Below are positions 48,647-59,046 of a stretch of 64,000 nucleotides of DNA, one piece after another; the stretch's first letter is position 1, and every line of letters starts with the position of its first letter. Both the position numbers and the translations under genes were made by a program. Source of the stretch: Tetrastigma voinierianum. Taxonomy: Eukaryota; Streptophyta; Magnoliopsida; Vitales; Vitaceae. The notes below the pieces were generated by a model. The model worked only from the letters and a program-made list of their open reading frames with translations, had not been told where the DNA came from and did not search any database. The DNA lies in assembly GCA_016808115.1 (NCBI GenBank), contig JAEQBH010006371.1, forward strand, positions 310,001 to 374,000. The letters are read 5' to 3'.

Positions 48647-51600
48647 TTTTTCTTCTTAGCTCAACCCCAAGCATTAGAGATGCTTTAAGACCCAAGAATC
48701 TCACACGTCTCCTAATTATCGATGATTTCTACACCACCTAGCTAATTAGGTTGATTCACCTATGTCTAATTCTCTACTCCCTTCTCAAATCTCATAGAGA
48801 ACCACTCACCATATTGAGATTAGCTAGAAATCAATATGTAAATATTAATAAAGCATGAATCAATAGATAGTCAATCACAGAGAAAAAAATAGAAAAAGGA
48901 AAATCAACTTTTAGATATAAGATCCATGTCTAAAATACAACCAAAACTCTAGATCTACGAATTTAAAACATGATAGAGGTTTGATACCTCATAAACTTTG
49001 GATAAAACATCGAAAGAAGAAGAAATACAATGATCAAAATGAGGTGAGTATCGCATTTTCTTCCACAAATCTCATGATCTTCTCGAATCTTCATTAACAA
49101 CTCCAAACCTCCTCTTTGGTCTAAAGTGTGGACAAAGTCCTTCTCAGAGCCACTAGCTAGCCTCCTTTTGTTTCCTTGGGGTTTGAGCTTTAAAACCCTC
49201 AATTATGGGCTTAAAATGGGTTGAAAATTGACCCAAAACCAACCTTGAACATCGCGACGTCGGGATGATCTGTTTATGCACTCTTTGCAACGTCTTGACG
49301 TTGGTTCTTAACGTCAAGACATTGCTGTAGCTTTCCTATTTTTGCACCAACTTCATAAGGCCAGAACATTGTCATTCGAACTTTGATTTGGATGATCTTG
49401 GACTCGTTGGAAAGATTAGAAAGTGTAGAATCTAGATATGGATAGAAAGAACACTTTAGAAATGATCATAAAGACTGAAGTTACAAAAATTGTCCAACTT
49501 GTCACTTTTGAGCTCTCTTCTCTTCTTCCTTCAACTACTAAGAGTTATAACTTGATTATTTGAAGGCGAAATGGAGTGAATCATGTCTCTTTGGAAAGCG
49601 TGAGAAATCTCCTATCTATCCATATAAATATTGTAGCCATTTGGGATCATCTTGCAACTGAAACCATCAAAACACAGTAGTTGATGCTGCATGTGTAGTT
49701 TGTTGATTTTTTGGCTTTATCTCTTTGTTTGTACTCCATATTGACTCATGCTTGACCTAATCACAAATTGAACATTTAGAGCATCAGATAACTTATTTAT
49801 ATAATAAAACTACAAAAAATATAAGAAAAATGTCATCTGTTTTGAATGAAATTCAATTTTGCTTAATTTAGAAACATTCACATAATGGGTTTTTAATACC
49901 TTTTATAATCATATTTGATAGGTGTATTTTCTGATGTGTATATAAAATTATGAAGAAAAATATTAAAAAAGCGCCTATTCTACCTTAGTATATGCTTATC
50001 AAATATCTGATTAATACGAGGTATACAAAGATCGATCCACGGGGAAAATATGATGCTAAGTACCAAAATTATAATACCTCTATAATATTCAAATTGTCCA
50101 AGATGGTTTAAACAACAATTAAACTAAGTTACTGAAATCTAAATCTACCTAATTAAACTATGCAACTAAGGGATGCCAAGAGCTAATAAAATCCTAGTGT
50201 ATTTGGTGCAAGTGAACAATCCTCCTATATCTAAGTCAAAATTTCATTCTATTGTCTCTTGAAAAAGCTTCCAAGGCAACTCTTGCCTAATTTAATTATA
50301 ATCCTCTCTCGAGGTCAGATAACCTACCAACTAACACTAGGTCTTTTGCTACTCAACTCAACCCCAAACATTAGAGATGCTTTAAGACCTAAGAATCTCT
50401 CACGCCTCCTAATTATCGATGATTTTTACACCACCTAGCAAATTAGGTTGATTCGCCTATGTCTAATTCTCTACTCCCTTCTCAGATCTCGTAGAGAACC
50501 ACTCACCATATTGAGATTAACTAGAAATCAATATGTAAATAAAAATCTAGAATGAATCAATAGATAGAAAATCATAGAGGAACAATAGAAAAAGGAAAAT
50601 CGACTTTCAAATATAAAATCCATGTCCAAAATACAACCAAAACTCTAGATCTACGAATTTAAAACATGATAGAGGTTTGATACATCATAAACTTAGGATA
50701 AAACATCAGAAGAGTGAAAGAAAAACTCTAATGATCAAAAGGATGGTGAGTCTCGGATTTTCTTCCACAAATCTCATGATCTTCTCCCAAATCTTCAATA
50801 ACAGCTCTGAACCTCCTCCTTGGTCCCAAAGTGTGGACAAAGTCCCTTTCTCCTAATTCTAGGCACCTTCTTTTTGTTTCCTTGGGGTTTGAGCTTTAAA
50901 ACCCTCAATTATGGGCTCAAAATGGGATGGAAATCGACCCAAAACCAATCCCAAACGTCGAGACTTCGGAATGCTCTGTTTTTGCACTCTCTGCAACGTT
51001 GCGACATTCGTTCTTAACGTTGCGACATTGCTGCAGCTTTCTTATTTTTGCACTACCTTCATAAGGTCATAACTTTGTCATCTGAACTTCAATTTGTGTG
51101 CTCTTGGACTCGTTTGAAAGCTTAGAGATGGTAGAATATAGATATGGCTCGAAATAACACTTTAGAAATGATGATAAAGACATAAGTTACAAAATTGTTC
51201 AATTGGTCACTTTTGAGTTCTCCTATCTTCTTCCTTCAACTACCAAGAATCATAACTTGATCATTTGAAATCCAAATGGAGTGATTAAGGTCTCTTTGGA
51301 AATCCTGAGAAGTCTCCTACCCATCCATATAAATATTGTAGCCATTTGGAATCATCTTGCAGTTGAAAACATCAAAACACAGTAGCTACTACTGCATATG
51401 TAGTTTGTTGATTTTTGGGCTTTATCTCTTTGTTTGTACTTCATATTGACTCATGCTTGACCTAATCACAAATTGAACATTTAGATCATTAGATAACTTA
51501 TTTATATAATAAAACTACAAAAAACATAAGCAAAATTTCATCCGTTTTGAATGAAATTCAATTTTGCTTTTATTTGGAAACATTCACATAATGGGTTTAG

Positions 51601-53237
51601 CCACCTTTTATAATCATATTTGATAGGTGTATTTTGTGATGTGTATATAAAATTATGTAGAAAAATATAAAAAGAGCGCCTATTATGCAAAAGTATACGC
51701 TTGTCAAGTAATACAGTGTACAAGATGTACAAAGATTGATCCATGGGGAAAATGTGATGCTAAGTACCAAAATTATAATACCTCTAATATTCAAATGGTT
51801 AAAGATGGTTTAAACATCAGTTAAGCTAAGTTACTGAAACCTAAATCTAACTAATTAAATTTTGCAACTAAGGGATGCCAAGAGCTGATAAAATCTTAGG
51901 GTATTTGGTGCAAGTTAATAATCCTCCTATATCTAAGTCAAAATTTCATTCTATTGTCTCTTGAAAAAGCTTCCAAGGCAACTCTTGCCTAATTTAATTA
52001 TAAGCCTCTCTCGAGGTCAGATAACCTATCAACTAACACTAGGTCTTTTGGTTCTCAGCTCAACCCCAAGCATTAGAGATGCTTTAAGACCTAGGAGTCT
52101 CACACGCTTCCTACTTACTAATGATTTCTACACCACCTTGCTAATTAGGTTGATTCACCTATTTCTAATTCTCTATTCCCTTCTCATATCTCATAGAGAA
52201 CCACTCACCATATTGAGATTAGCTAGAAATTAATATGTAAATAATAATCAAGCATGAATTAATAGATAGACAATCATAGAGAAACAGTGGAAAAAGGAAA
52301 TTCAACTTTTAGATATAAGATCCATGTCCAAAATACAACAAAAACTCTAGATTTATGAATTTAAAACATGATAGAGGTTTGATACATCATAAACTTAGGA
52401 TAAAACATGAGAAAAGTGAAAGAAAAACTCTAATTATCAAAATGATTATGAGTTTCAAATTTTCTTCCACAAATCTCATGATCTTCTCCCAAATCTTCAA
52501 CAACAACTCCAAACCTCCTCCTTGGTCCCAAAGTGTGGACAAAGTCCCCTTCTCCGAGCCCTAGCTTCTCTTTGTTTCCTTAGGGTTTGAGCTTTAAAAC
52601 CCTCAATTATGGGCTCAAAATGGGCTGAAAATCGACCCAAAACCAACCCCGAACTTCGTGCCATTGGGATACTCTATTTCTACACTTTCTGCAATGTTGC
52701 GACGTTGGTTCTTAACGTCGTGACGTTGCTGCAACTTTCCTGTTTTTGTACCAACTTCATAAGACCATAACTTTGTCATCCGAACTTTGATTTGGGTGTT
52801 CTTAGACTCATTGGAAATCTTAGAGATGGTAGAATCTAGATATGACCCGAAAGAACACTTTAAAAATGATGATAAAGATGTAAGTTACAAAATTCTCCAA
52901 CTGGCCACTTTTGAGCTCTCTTCTCTTCTTCCTTCAACTACCAATAGTCATAACTTGATCATTTAAAGTCCAAATGGATTGAATAAGACCTCTTTGGAAA
53001 GCCTGAGAAGTCTCCTATCCATTCATATAAATATTGTAGTCATTTGGGATTATCTTGCAACCGAAAACATCAAAACACAGTAGTTGTTGTTGCATGTGTA
53101 GTTTGTTGATTTTTGGGCTTTATCTCTTTTTTTTTTTTTGCTCCATATTGACTCATGCTTGACCTAATCACAAATTGAACATTTAGAGCGTTAGATTACT
53201 TATTTATATAATAAAACTACTAAAAATATAAGCAAAA
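48647..53237. repeat. Rest of array unit 5 and complete units 6 and 7
   Basis: Units 6 (49831) and 7 (51536) are uninterrupted, 1705 and 1702 bp, and are the best copies for a consensus. Their CpG palindromes are partly decayed. Confidence 0.88.
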
Positions 53238-53757
53238 TTTCATCCGTTTTGAATGAAATTCAATTTTGCTTTAATATGGAAACATTCACATAATGGGTTT
53301 TTAATACCTTTTATAATCATATTGATTTTCCCTTCCGTTGAAACTGAAACTATCGAAGACTTCAATTCCTTTCATTCATCTCTTCAACTCATCCTCTGCT
53401 TGAAGGTTATATTTAGAGCATTTGGATCTTCTCTTAAAGACACGCTCATATAACTCTACCCAAAGTGTAATACAATTCAGTGATAAAAGCGAATATGTTC
53501 CAGTTCGTCGAAGTGGAGCAAGGTGATTTGCTGACCATTCATGAAGCAGTTTCATCTTGGGAGACAGACGTTGACGTGATTTTCTCCAAACATCGGGAGA
53601 TGACAAATTTGTTTTAAGGAGTTCGTGGCTACTCACGAGACTCGGCGTCTTCAATCTCTCTTATTTCATGTTCTGTAATTTTTTGCCCCTTTCCTTTGTA
53701 ATTTTTCCCTCTCCCCTCTTCATGTTGTTTCTATGTTTGAAAATCATGTATAAGAAT
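53238..53757 (+). repeat. Copia-4 5' LTR, fused to the 1.7-kb array
   Basis: The first ~86 bp (53238-53323) equal the start of every array unit. The remaining ~430 bp match only 63305-63730, for example GAAGACTTCAATTCCTT and TACTCACGAGACTCGGC. The 3' LTR has the same 86 bp followed by the same 430 bp, so the junction inside is original LTR sequence. Confidence 0.8.
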
Positions 53758-55002
53758 CTTAAAACAAATTCGAAGAAGGGTTAGGGGAAAAAAAAAAAAC
53801 AAATCTATTGGTTCGTTGGAAAATAAGAAGACACTGAGAAAATTTTTTTTTTTGGCTAGGTGTCATTTAAAGGGAAAATAATAGGAAAAAAAAAGTAGGG
53901 GAACAAAGCAACCTGGAAAAAAAAAAATCAAAATCCTTTCTTGGAATAAATAAGGAGTTCGCATTTTGAACTTTTTTTTTTTTTTTCATATTAGTTTCTT
54001 TGGTTTTTGTAAGGAAAAAAAGGTGTGCTCTTTTTTTAGCTTGTCTAAGGAAAAATAATGTTTTTTTTTTAGGAAAAAGGGGTTTTTTTATAGTAAAAAA
54101 GGGGGAGTTTTCTTTATAAGGGAAAAGATGACTTTAAGGAAAAAAAAGAACAAAAAATTGTTTTCCTTTTTAACCAATTATCTTCTTGGAGGTTTTTGTT
54201 TTCTTTTGCCGTAACAAAAGGAAATATTTTTTCCTTAGAAAATAATGTTTTATATAGCTTAACTTTTCTCCTTAAGGAATGAAATTATTATTTTTTAAAT
54301 AACAATAATAATAAGATTTGATATTTTACATTTTGGGAAGTTTTGTTAATTTTAAACTAAGGATAAGGTTTGTTGATCATTTGAACAAAAAAAGAAAAAA
54401 TGAGGTTTTCTTGTAAACTTTTTTTTAAGAAAAAGGTGGAAAAATAAAGAATTTTTTTTAAAACCAAACAAACAAGGTGATTTGTTGGTTTATTATAGAA
54501 AATCCTTGTTACGAAAGTACAAGGAAGGGTTTCAAACCCATGACTTGACATTCAAGTAATGAATGCTCTACCACTAGGCTACACGCCTAGTTGTGATTTT
54601 TCTTGCAAGGAATACATGTTAAGAAGATAAGCTTATTAGGCGAAACTCTACACTCACTTTGTGGGTTCGTGCCAATTCCTATTGATCTTAGGAAATTGGA
54701 AGTTATGATACAGAGAAGATCTTTTTAATGAGGTTGGATCTTAAGTATGACTGTTTGTGACCCCTTTGATCTTTCATGAGAATTGAATATTTTGTCTAAG
54801 GAGACTGGTTCCTAGCCCATGTCTCCATACCCCACCAATCTTCCTTGGGAATACTCTATAGAAGTAATTTTCATTTAAAAAAAAAAAAAGGAAAAGCTTG
54901 ACATTTTTGTTGGGTTTTATAGGAAAATGACTTATAAATCCAACAATAAGTGTGCCTGAATATGGAAAAGTGGCAGCCCCTATTGTCTTTACCCAAGCAC
55001 CA
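53758..55002 (+). other. Copia-4 leader, homopolymer-rich
   Basis: Non-coding DNA with many A and T runs (53790-54450) followed by a tRNA-like sequence and ordinary DNA up to gag. No tRNA-Met primer site is recognisable, although the leader could hide a decayed one. Confidence 0.6.
54528..54590 (-). ncRNA. tRNA-like sequence with A and B boxes (SINE head or tRNA pseudogene)
   Basis: The minus strand reads GGCGTG, then the D-arm TAGCCTAGTGGTAGAGC (an RNA polymerase III A box). Next come the anticodon arm CATTC-ATTACTT-GAATG (perfect 5-bp stem, 7-base loop with U33) and the T-arm GGGTTTGAAACCC, which holds the B box GGTTTGAAACC (54528-54538). The anticodon position reads TAC (valine-like). The 3' acceptor strand does not pair with the 5' strand, so it is not an intact tRNA. 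A tRNA-derived SINE is the likeliest explanation; its body would run towards lower coordinates. Confidence 0.65.
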
Positions 55003-55840
55003 ATGATGCACACTTTTGGGCATGTTTATATTTCTCTAGAGGAGAAGCCCGAGATGTTCAATGGACTCAACTTTAAACGGTGGCAGCAAAAGATGTTCTT
55101 ACTGCGACCACCTTGAATCTTCAAATTCTTATTTGAAAGATGCCCGAAGCTCAAGGAAGGCGAGCACGATATCAAGTCATCGGTACGATGCGATGCATGG
55201 GAAGCATTCAGACTTTCTTTGTAAAAATTATGTCTTGAATGGGTTGACTGATTCTTTGTATAATTTTTATTGTACTAAGAGCTCAACAAAGGAGCTATGG
55301 GAATCTCTAGATCAAAAATATAAAACTGAGGATGATGGGGCTAAGAAATCCATCGTGGGTCGATTCCTTGACTTCAAAATGGTAGATTCCAAGACTATGA
55401 CCATTCAAGTCCAAGAACTTCACGTGATCATCTATGAGATAAATGCTAAGGATTGGTACTGGGTGAAAGCTTCCAAGTGTCAATCATTATTGAGAAACTA
55501 CCTCAAGCTTGGAAAGACTTAAAGAATTAGCTCAAGTATAAGTGAAAGGAAATGATCATGGAGGATCTAGTTGTTAGGCTTCGCATTGAAGAATATAACA
55601 AAGGGTCTAATAAGAAAGGGGCTCACACTTCAATAGAAGTGAAGGCAAACTTTGTGGAACTTGGTCAAGGTTTTGAAACAAAGAAGCACAACAAAGGGAA
55701 GAGCTCTAACTTGGGACCTAAAGGAGGGGTCTCCAAGAAACAAAAGTTTCTAGGGAAATGATTTAATTATGGGAAGCAAGGTCACAAATCTTCTGATTTC
55801 AGAATGTCAAAAGGGAACAACTGAAGCCCGATGTGGTTAC
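55003..55840 (+). pseudogene. Copia-4 gag, broken, zinc knuckle lost
   Basis: The tandem ATGs at 55003 and 55006 lead into EKPEMFNGLNFKRWQQKMF, the usual gag start of this type. Frames then alternate: one gives SLYNFYCTKSSTKELWESLD and VGRFLDFKMVDSKTMTIQVQ (55061-55522), another gives MEDLVVRLRIEEYNKGSNKK (55558-55761). At the zinc knuckle (55759-55800) the three cysteines are replaced by a TGA stop, tyrosine and phenylalanine, with only the histidine kept. Several in-frame stops are present. Confidence 0.87.
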
Positions 55841-56470
55841 TTGACATCTCGAGGATGTGTCGACATTGACCTCCTTTGCAATAATCTACAGGTGAACTTG
55901 GTGGGATCCAATCTCAAGGAATGGTGGATTGACATTGGTGTTACCCGCCATGAATGCTCAAATAAGAAGATGTTCTCCACCTTTGAACCAACTGAGACTG
56001 GGGAAAAGGTGTTCATGGGGAACTCTACCATTTCAGGAATCAAGGGCCAAGGAAAAGTGGTCTTAAAGATGACGTCTGGGAAGTAGCTGACTTTAAACAA
56101 TATCTTGTATGTGCCTGAAATCTGAAAGAACTTGGTATCTGGTTCATTGTTGAACATCCTTGGATTTAGGTTAGTGTTTGAGTCAAACGAGTTTGTACTA
56201 TCCAAAAGTGGCATGTACGTTGGGAAAGGGTATGTGAGTTGAATGTAATGACTATAATTAATCAAACATGAATAAAGCTAGTACTTCTACTTAAATGCTT
56301 GAGTCGTTTAATCTATGGCATGGTAGATTAAGGCATGTTAATTATGATACATTCTGTAGATTAATTAACTTAAATCATATACTAACTTTCCAAATTGATG
56401 CAAAGCATAAGTGTGAAACTCATGTTGAGGCAAAATTGACCAGTTCATCTTTTCATAGTGTTGAAAGACA
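55841..56470 (+). pseudogene. Copia-4 protease and gag-pre-integrase, broken
   Basis: The frame 55849-56085 contains EWWIDIGVTRHECSNKKMFS, where the active-site triad is D-I-G instead of the usual D-T-G or D-S-G. It goes on with GQGKVVLKM, then a TAG at 56086, LYVPEI, a TGA, and FVLSKSGMYVGKGYVS. The gag-pre-integrase block FNLWHGRLRHVNYDTFCRL follows at 56304-56360. It is cut at 56476 by a solo LTR. Confidence 0.86.
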
Positions 56471-56475
56471 CACTG

Positions 56476-58325
56476 TGTAAGACCCGAGAAAATTCCAATT
56501 TTCTCAAAAATGGCAAAATCGTAATTTCGGTAAAAATCCGAAATTTTTCTAGATCTTGGATGATGAAACGGACTTCATCGTTGGAATCGTCTCATGAAAT
56601 CTAGCTACCACGTCGAATTTCGTCGAATTCCAAGACAGTTAGATTTTACACGTTTTTCGAGGCACCGGGTATTGGGTGCCATAAAACGACATGTGATGTG
56701 ACAAAAGTCACCTATAACATGTACTCATGTGACACATGTTGCAAGAGTAGAGAGATGATGGAAATGGACGGCCTAGATAGTGCCAAGTGTCAAAAATCCA
56801 AGAGAAGGGATACAGGGAATTTTAGAAATGTTTAATGAGATAATAAGACAAAATGTTGAATAGTTGTCTTCTCAAATGGAAAAAGGAGAAAAAACGTGGA
56901 GAGAGCAAAAAGTGAGATGCAGTAGCAGATTTTTCATTTTCTAGAGAGAGAGAGAGCACCTTCTCTCTAGGATTCCGATCGATTGGACCATCGGTTCTCG
57001 ACGGAGCAAGAAGTAAAGTTGTTCTACGTGGCGAGGGCTACGCATGGACCAGGTTGGTGGAGTTAGACAACTCGAGAGGTAGAAATCTTTTCCTACTTGC
57101 ATTAATCTTTATTTAAGAGCCATGTAAATGGTTAGGAATAATTACGAGGCTTGTTTTAACCATAAGCTTCGGTCTCGAAAACCTTTGAGGTAGTGGAGAA
57201 AATTCCTATTTGTGTGGTTGAGCAGTGGCAGGGTTTCCTTTGTTCACATGAATAGTGACGTGAATATTTTTGTGTGAATTTTTATGATGTTGAGTGATTC
57301 AAAATGGTGCTTATGTTTGCCTAATTAGCCCATGAGCTAATTTTGGTGTAATTGATGTGGGCATAACATGTTTTATGTGATTTAATTATGTTAATATATA
57401 TACATGTGAATATATTAGCATAGATAATAATTAGCGCATCATGCATTCCATATACAACTATGAGAGGCGACCTAAATATTAAGTGTAGTGCATGACATGA
57501 AAGAAAAGAAAAATGAAAATGTTTGTGAAGAAATTTGATGGATGATTTGGAGAATTGTGGTAGATGGTCCAGCGATTACACGTCGGAGGAGCCCGGCAGA
57601 TTGTTTCGGAAGGTTCTCGACACATTCGCCTTGAAGGTGATCCCGATACTTTTCTTTGAGCTTCGGTGGTGTGTTTCGAGGAATATGAGTTTGTTTTGAA
57701 AACTGTGATTTTACTCGCATTCGGCTTAGGCATATGTGAGGGAGTCGGTGAGGACTCGGGACATGGGATTGGTCATGTAGACATTCGAGTAGGTTCATGA
57801 AATTGTTTGAATGTGATTGTTTGCCATGCATGTGCACTTAAGTGGGGAGTAACCCATATAGGAAATTATCTCTACTGGGCTTTACTCACCCTATCGAGGG
57901 ATCACTATTTCAGGTGTAGAGATGATCGGAAGGCGGCACTCATTAAAAGGCCGTTTGAGGAATAGACTTGTGGCTTTGGTAGTATTTTGTATACATGTAT
58001 TAAAATTCTAAGGCTTTAATATATGTTGTATAAGAGTAATGTATTAACTCTTGAACCTTATTGGTATATAGTTGATGAAATTTTAATGAGTAGTGATGTA
58101 TGGGCCCAAGTGACAATTTTTACTCATTTTAATTGTATATGGACCTGGTGCGGTTGTTGTTCATTGTTGGGACAGGTTTTATGTGAATTTAGGTAGAGCT
58201 CCACGCTCTGAGAGGGTTTCACTTGATTTTCGCATGGAGTGAGGTGTCGGGTTACCCCCAGAGCATCCGCAGTATTCATGAGTGTGTGGATTGTCAATGG
58301 ACACCCCGGGTTTTGGGGCGTCACA
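56476..58325 (+). mobile_element. Solo LTR, TGTRARACCCGAG family, copy 2
   Basis: 1850 bp from TGTAAGACCCGAGAAAATTC to GGGGCGTCACA, flanked by perfect CACTG duplications (56471-56475 and 58326-58330). The Copia-4 coding sequence continues across it. It has a (GA)n stretch (56945-56958). Near its end is a block resembling the LTR end of the gypsy element at 34800-35200 (AATATATG-TGTAT-AGAGTAATGTA), so the families are related. Confidence 0.93.
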
Positions 58326-58330
58326 CACTG

Positions 58331-59046
58331 AACCTCCTGACTTAATCCATAATGATATATGTGATTTGAAGTTTGTACAAACAAGATGTGGTAATAAATA
58401 TTTTATTATTTTGTTGACGATAGCACTAAGTATTGTTATGTTCACTTACTTAAAAGTAAGGATGAGGCGATACAAAAATTTAGTCTTTATAAAAACGAAG
58501 TTGAGAATCAACTCAATAAGAAAATTAAAGTTCTAAGTGATCGAGGTGGTGAGTATAAATCGCCATTTGTTGACTTTTGTGCTCAACATGGGATTATACA
58601 TGAAACCATAGAACCTTATTCGCCTCAATCCAATGGAGTGACTAAGTGAAAGAATTGCACTATGAAAGAAATGATGAATGTAATGTTGATAAGTTCTACT
58701 ATACCACAAAACATGTGGAGAGAAGCCATTTTTTTTGCTAATTACCTTTTGAATAAGGTACCTAAAAAGAAAGCAAAGAAGACTCTATATGAGTTATGGA
58801 GAGGATGACAACCATCCTATAAATACTTGCGAGTGTGGAGATGTCCTAGCGAAGTGGCGGGTTCATCCACCCCCCAAAATGTGAAAATAGGATCTAAAAT
58901 TGTTGATTGCATTTTCATTGGTTATGCACATAACAATACTACTTATCGATTTCTTGTCCATGAGTTGAATATCCCAGATATTCACAAGAACACGACAATG
59001 GAATCAAGGAATGCATCATTCTTTGAAGATGTATTTCCATGTAAAT
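58331..59046 (+). pseudogene. Copia-4 integrase, broken
   Basis: Directly after the solo LTR come LIHNDICDLKFVQTRCGNKY (core start), then, in shifting frames, DRGGEYKSPFVDFC, ETIEPYSPQSNGV followed by a TGA, NMWREAIFFANYLLNKVPKK, and KIVDCIFIGYAHNNTTYRFL with ESRNASFFEDVFPCK at the end. The metal-binding D-D-E pattern is partly lost to frame breaks. It is cut at 59046 by the second solo LTR. Confidence 0.87.

Larger units (their letters stand above)
26401..53323. repeat. Tandem array of a ~1.7-kb unit, seven plus a partial
   Basis: The anchor TTTCATCCGTTTTGAATG (or a close variant) starts units at 26408, 28099, 29780, 31246, 43683, 49831, 51536 and 53238. Spacings are 1691, 1681, 1466, 1668 (insert removed), 1698 (insert removed), 1705 and 1702 bp. 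Units are collinear throughout. The third lacks about 215 bp near 30595. The eighth stops after about 86 bp, where Copia-4 LTR sequence begins. Each unit carries the phrases GATCGATCCACGGGGAAAAT, CCAAGCATTAGAGATGCTTT and TTGGAAAGCTTAGAGAGTG, and a CpG palindrome block. A gypsy element splits unit 4 and a solo LTR splits unit 5. I see no conserved ATG-initiated reading frame. The unit could be a satellite, or LTR or untranslated sequence of a gypsy element multiplied in tandem. Confidence 0.9.

Noticed and set aside
28520..52233. Similar frames of 90-120 codons in several array units (28520, 30207, 51961), which could suggest a repeated gene
   Set aside because: They start at TTG, not ATG. Other units carry stops in the same frame (for example TAG in the CACCTAGCTAATT stretch). 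The similarity only reflects the tandem repeat.
26401..53323. CRISPR array or segmental gene duplication as an explanation for the regular spacing
   Set aside because: The unit is about 1.7 kb with no short spacer-repeat structure, the genome is a plant's, and no coding frame is conserved across units.
54528..54590. Functional tRNA-Val gene
   Set aside because: The D, anticodon and T arms are good, but the 3' side after the T-arm (TTCCTTG) cannot pair with GGCGTGT, so there is no acceptor stem.
53758..55002. A primer-binding site for Copia-4 at TGGTTCCTAGCCC near 54807
   Set aside because: Only a few positions match the initiator tRNA-Met site, and it is about 1 kb from the end of LTR similarity.
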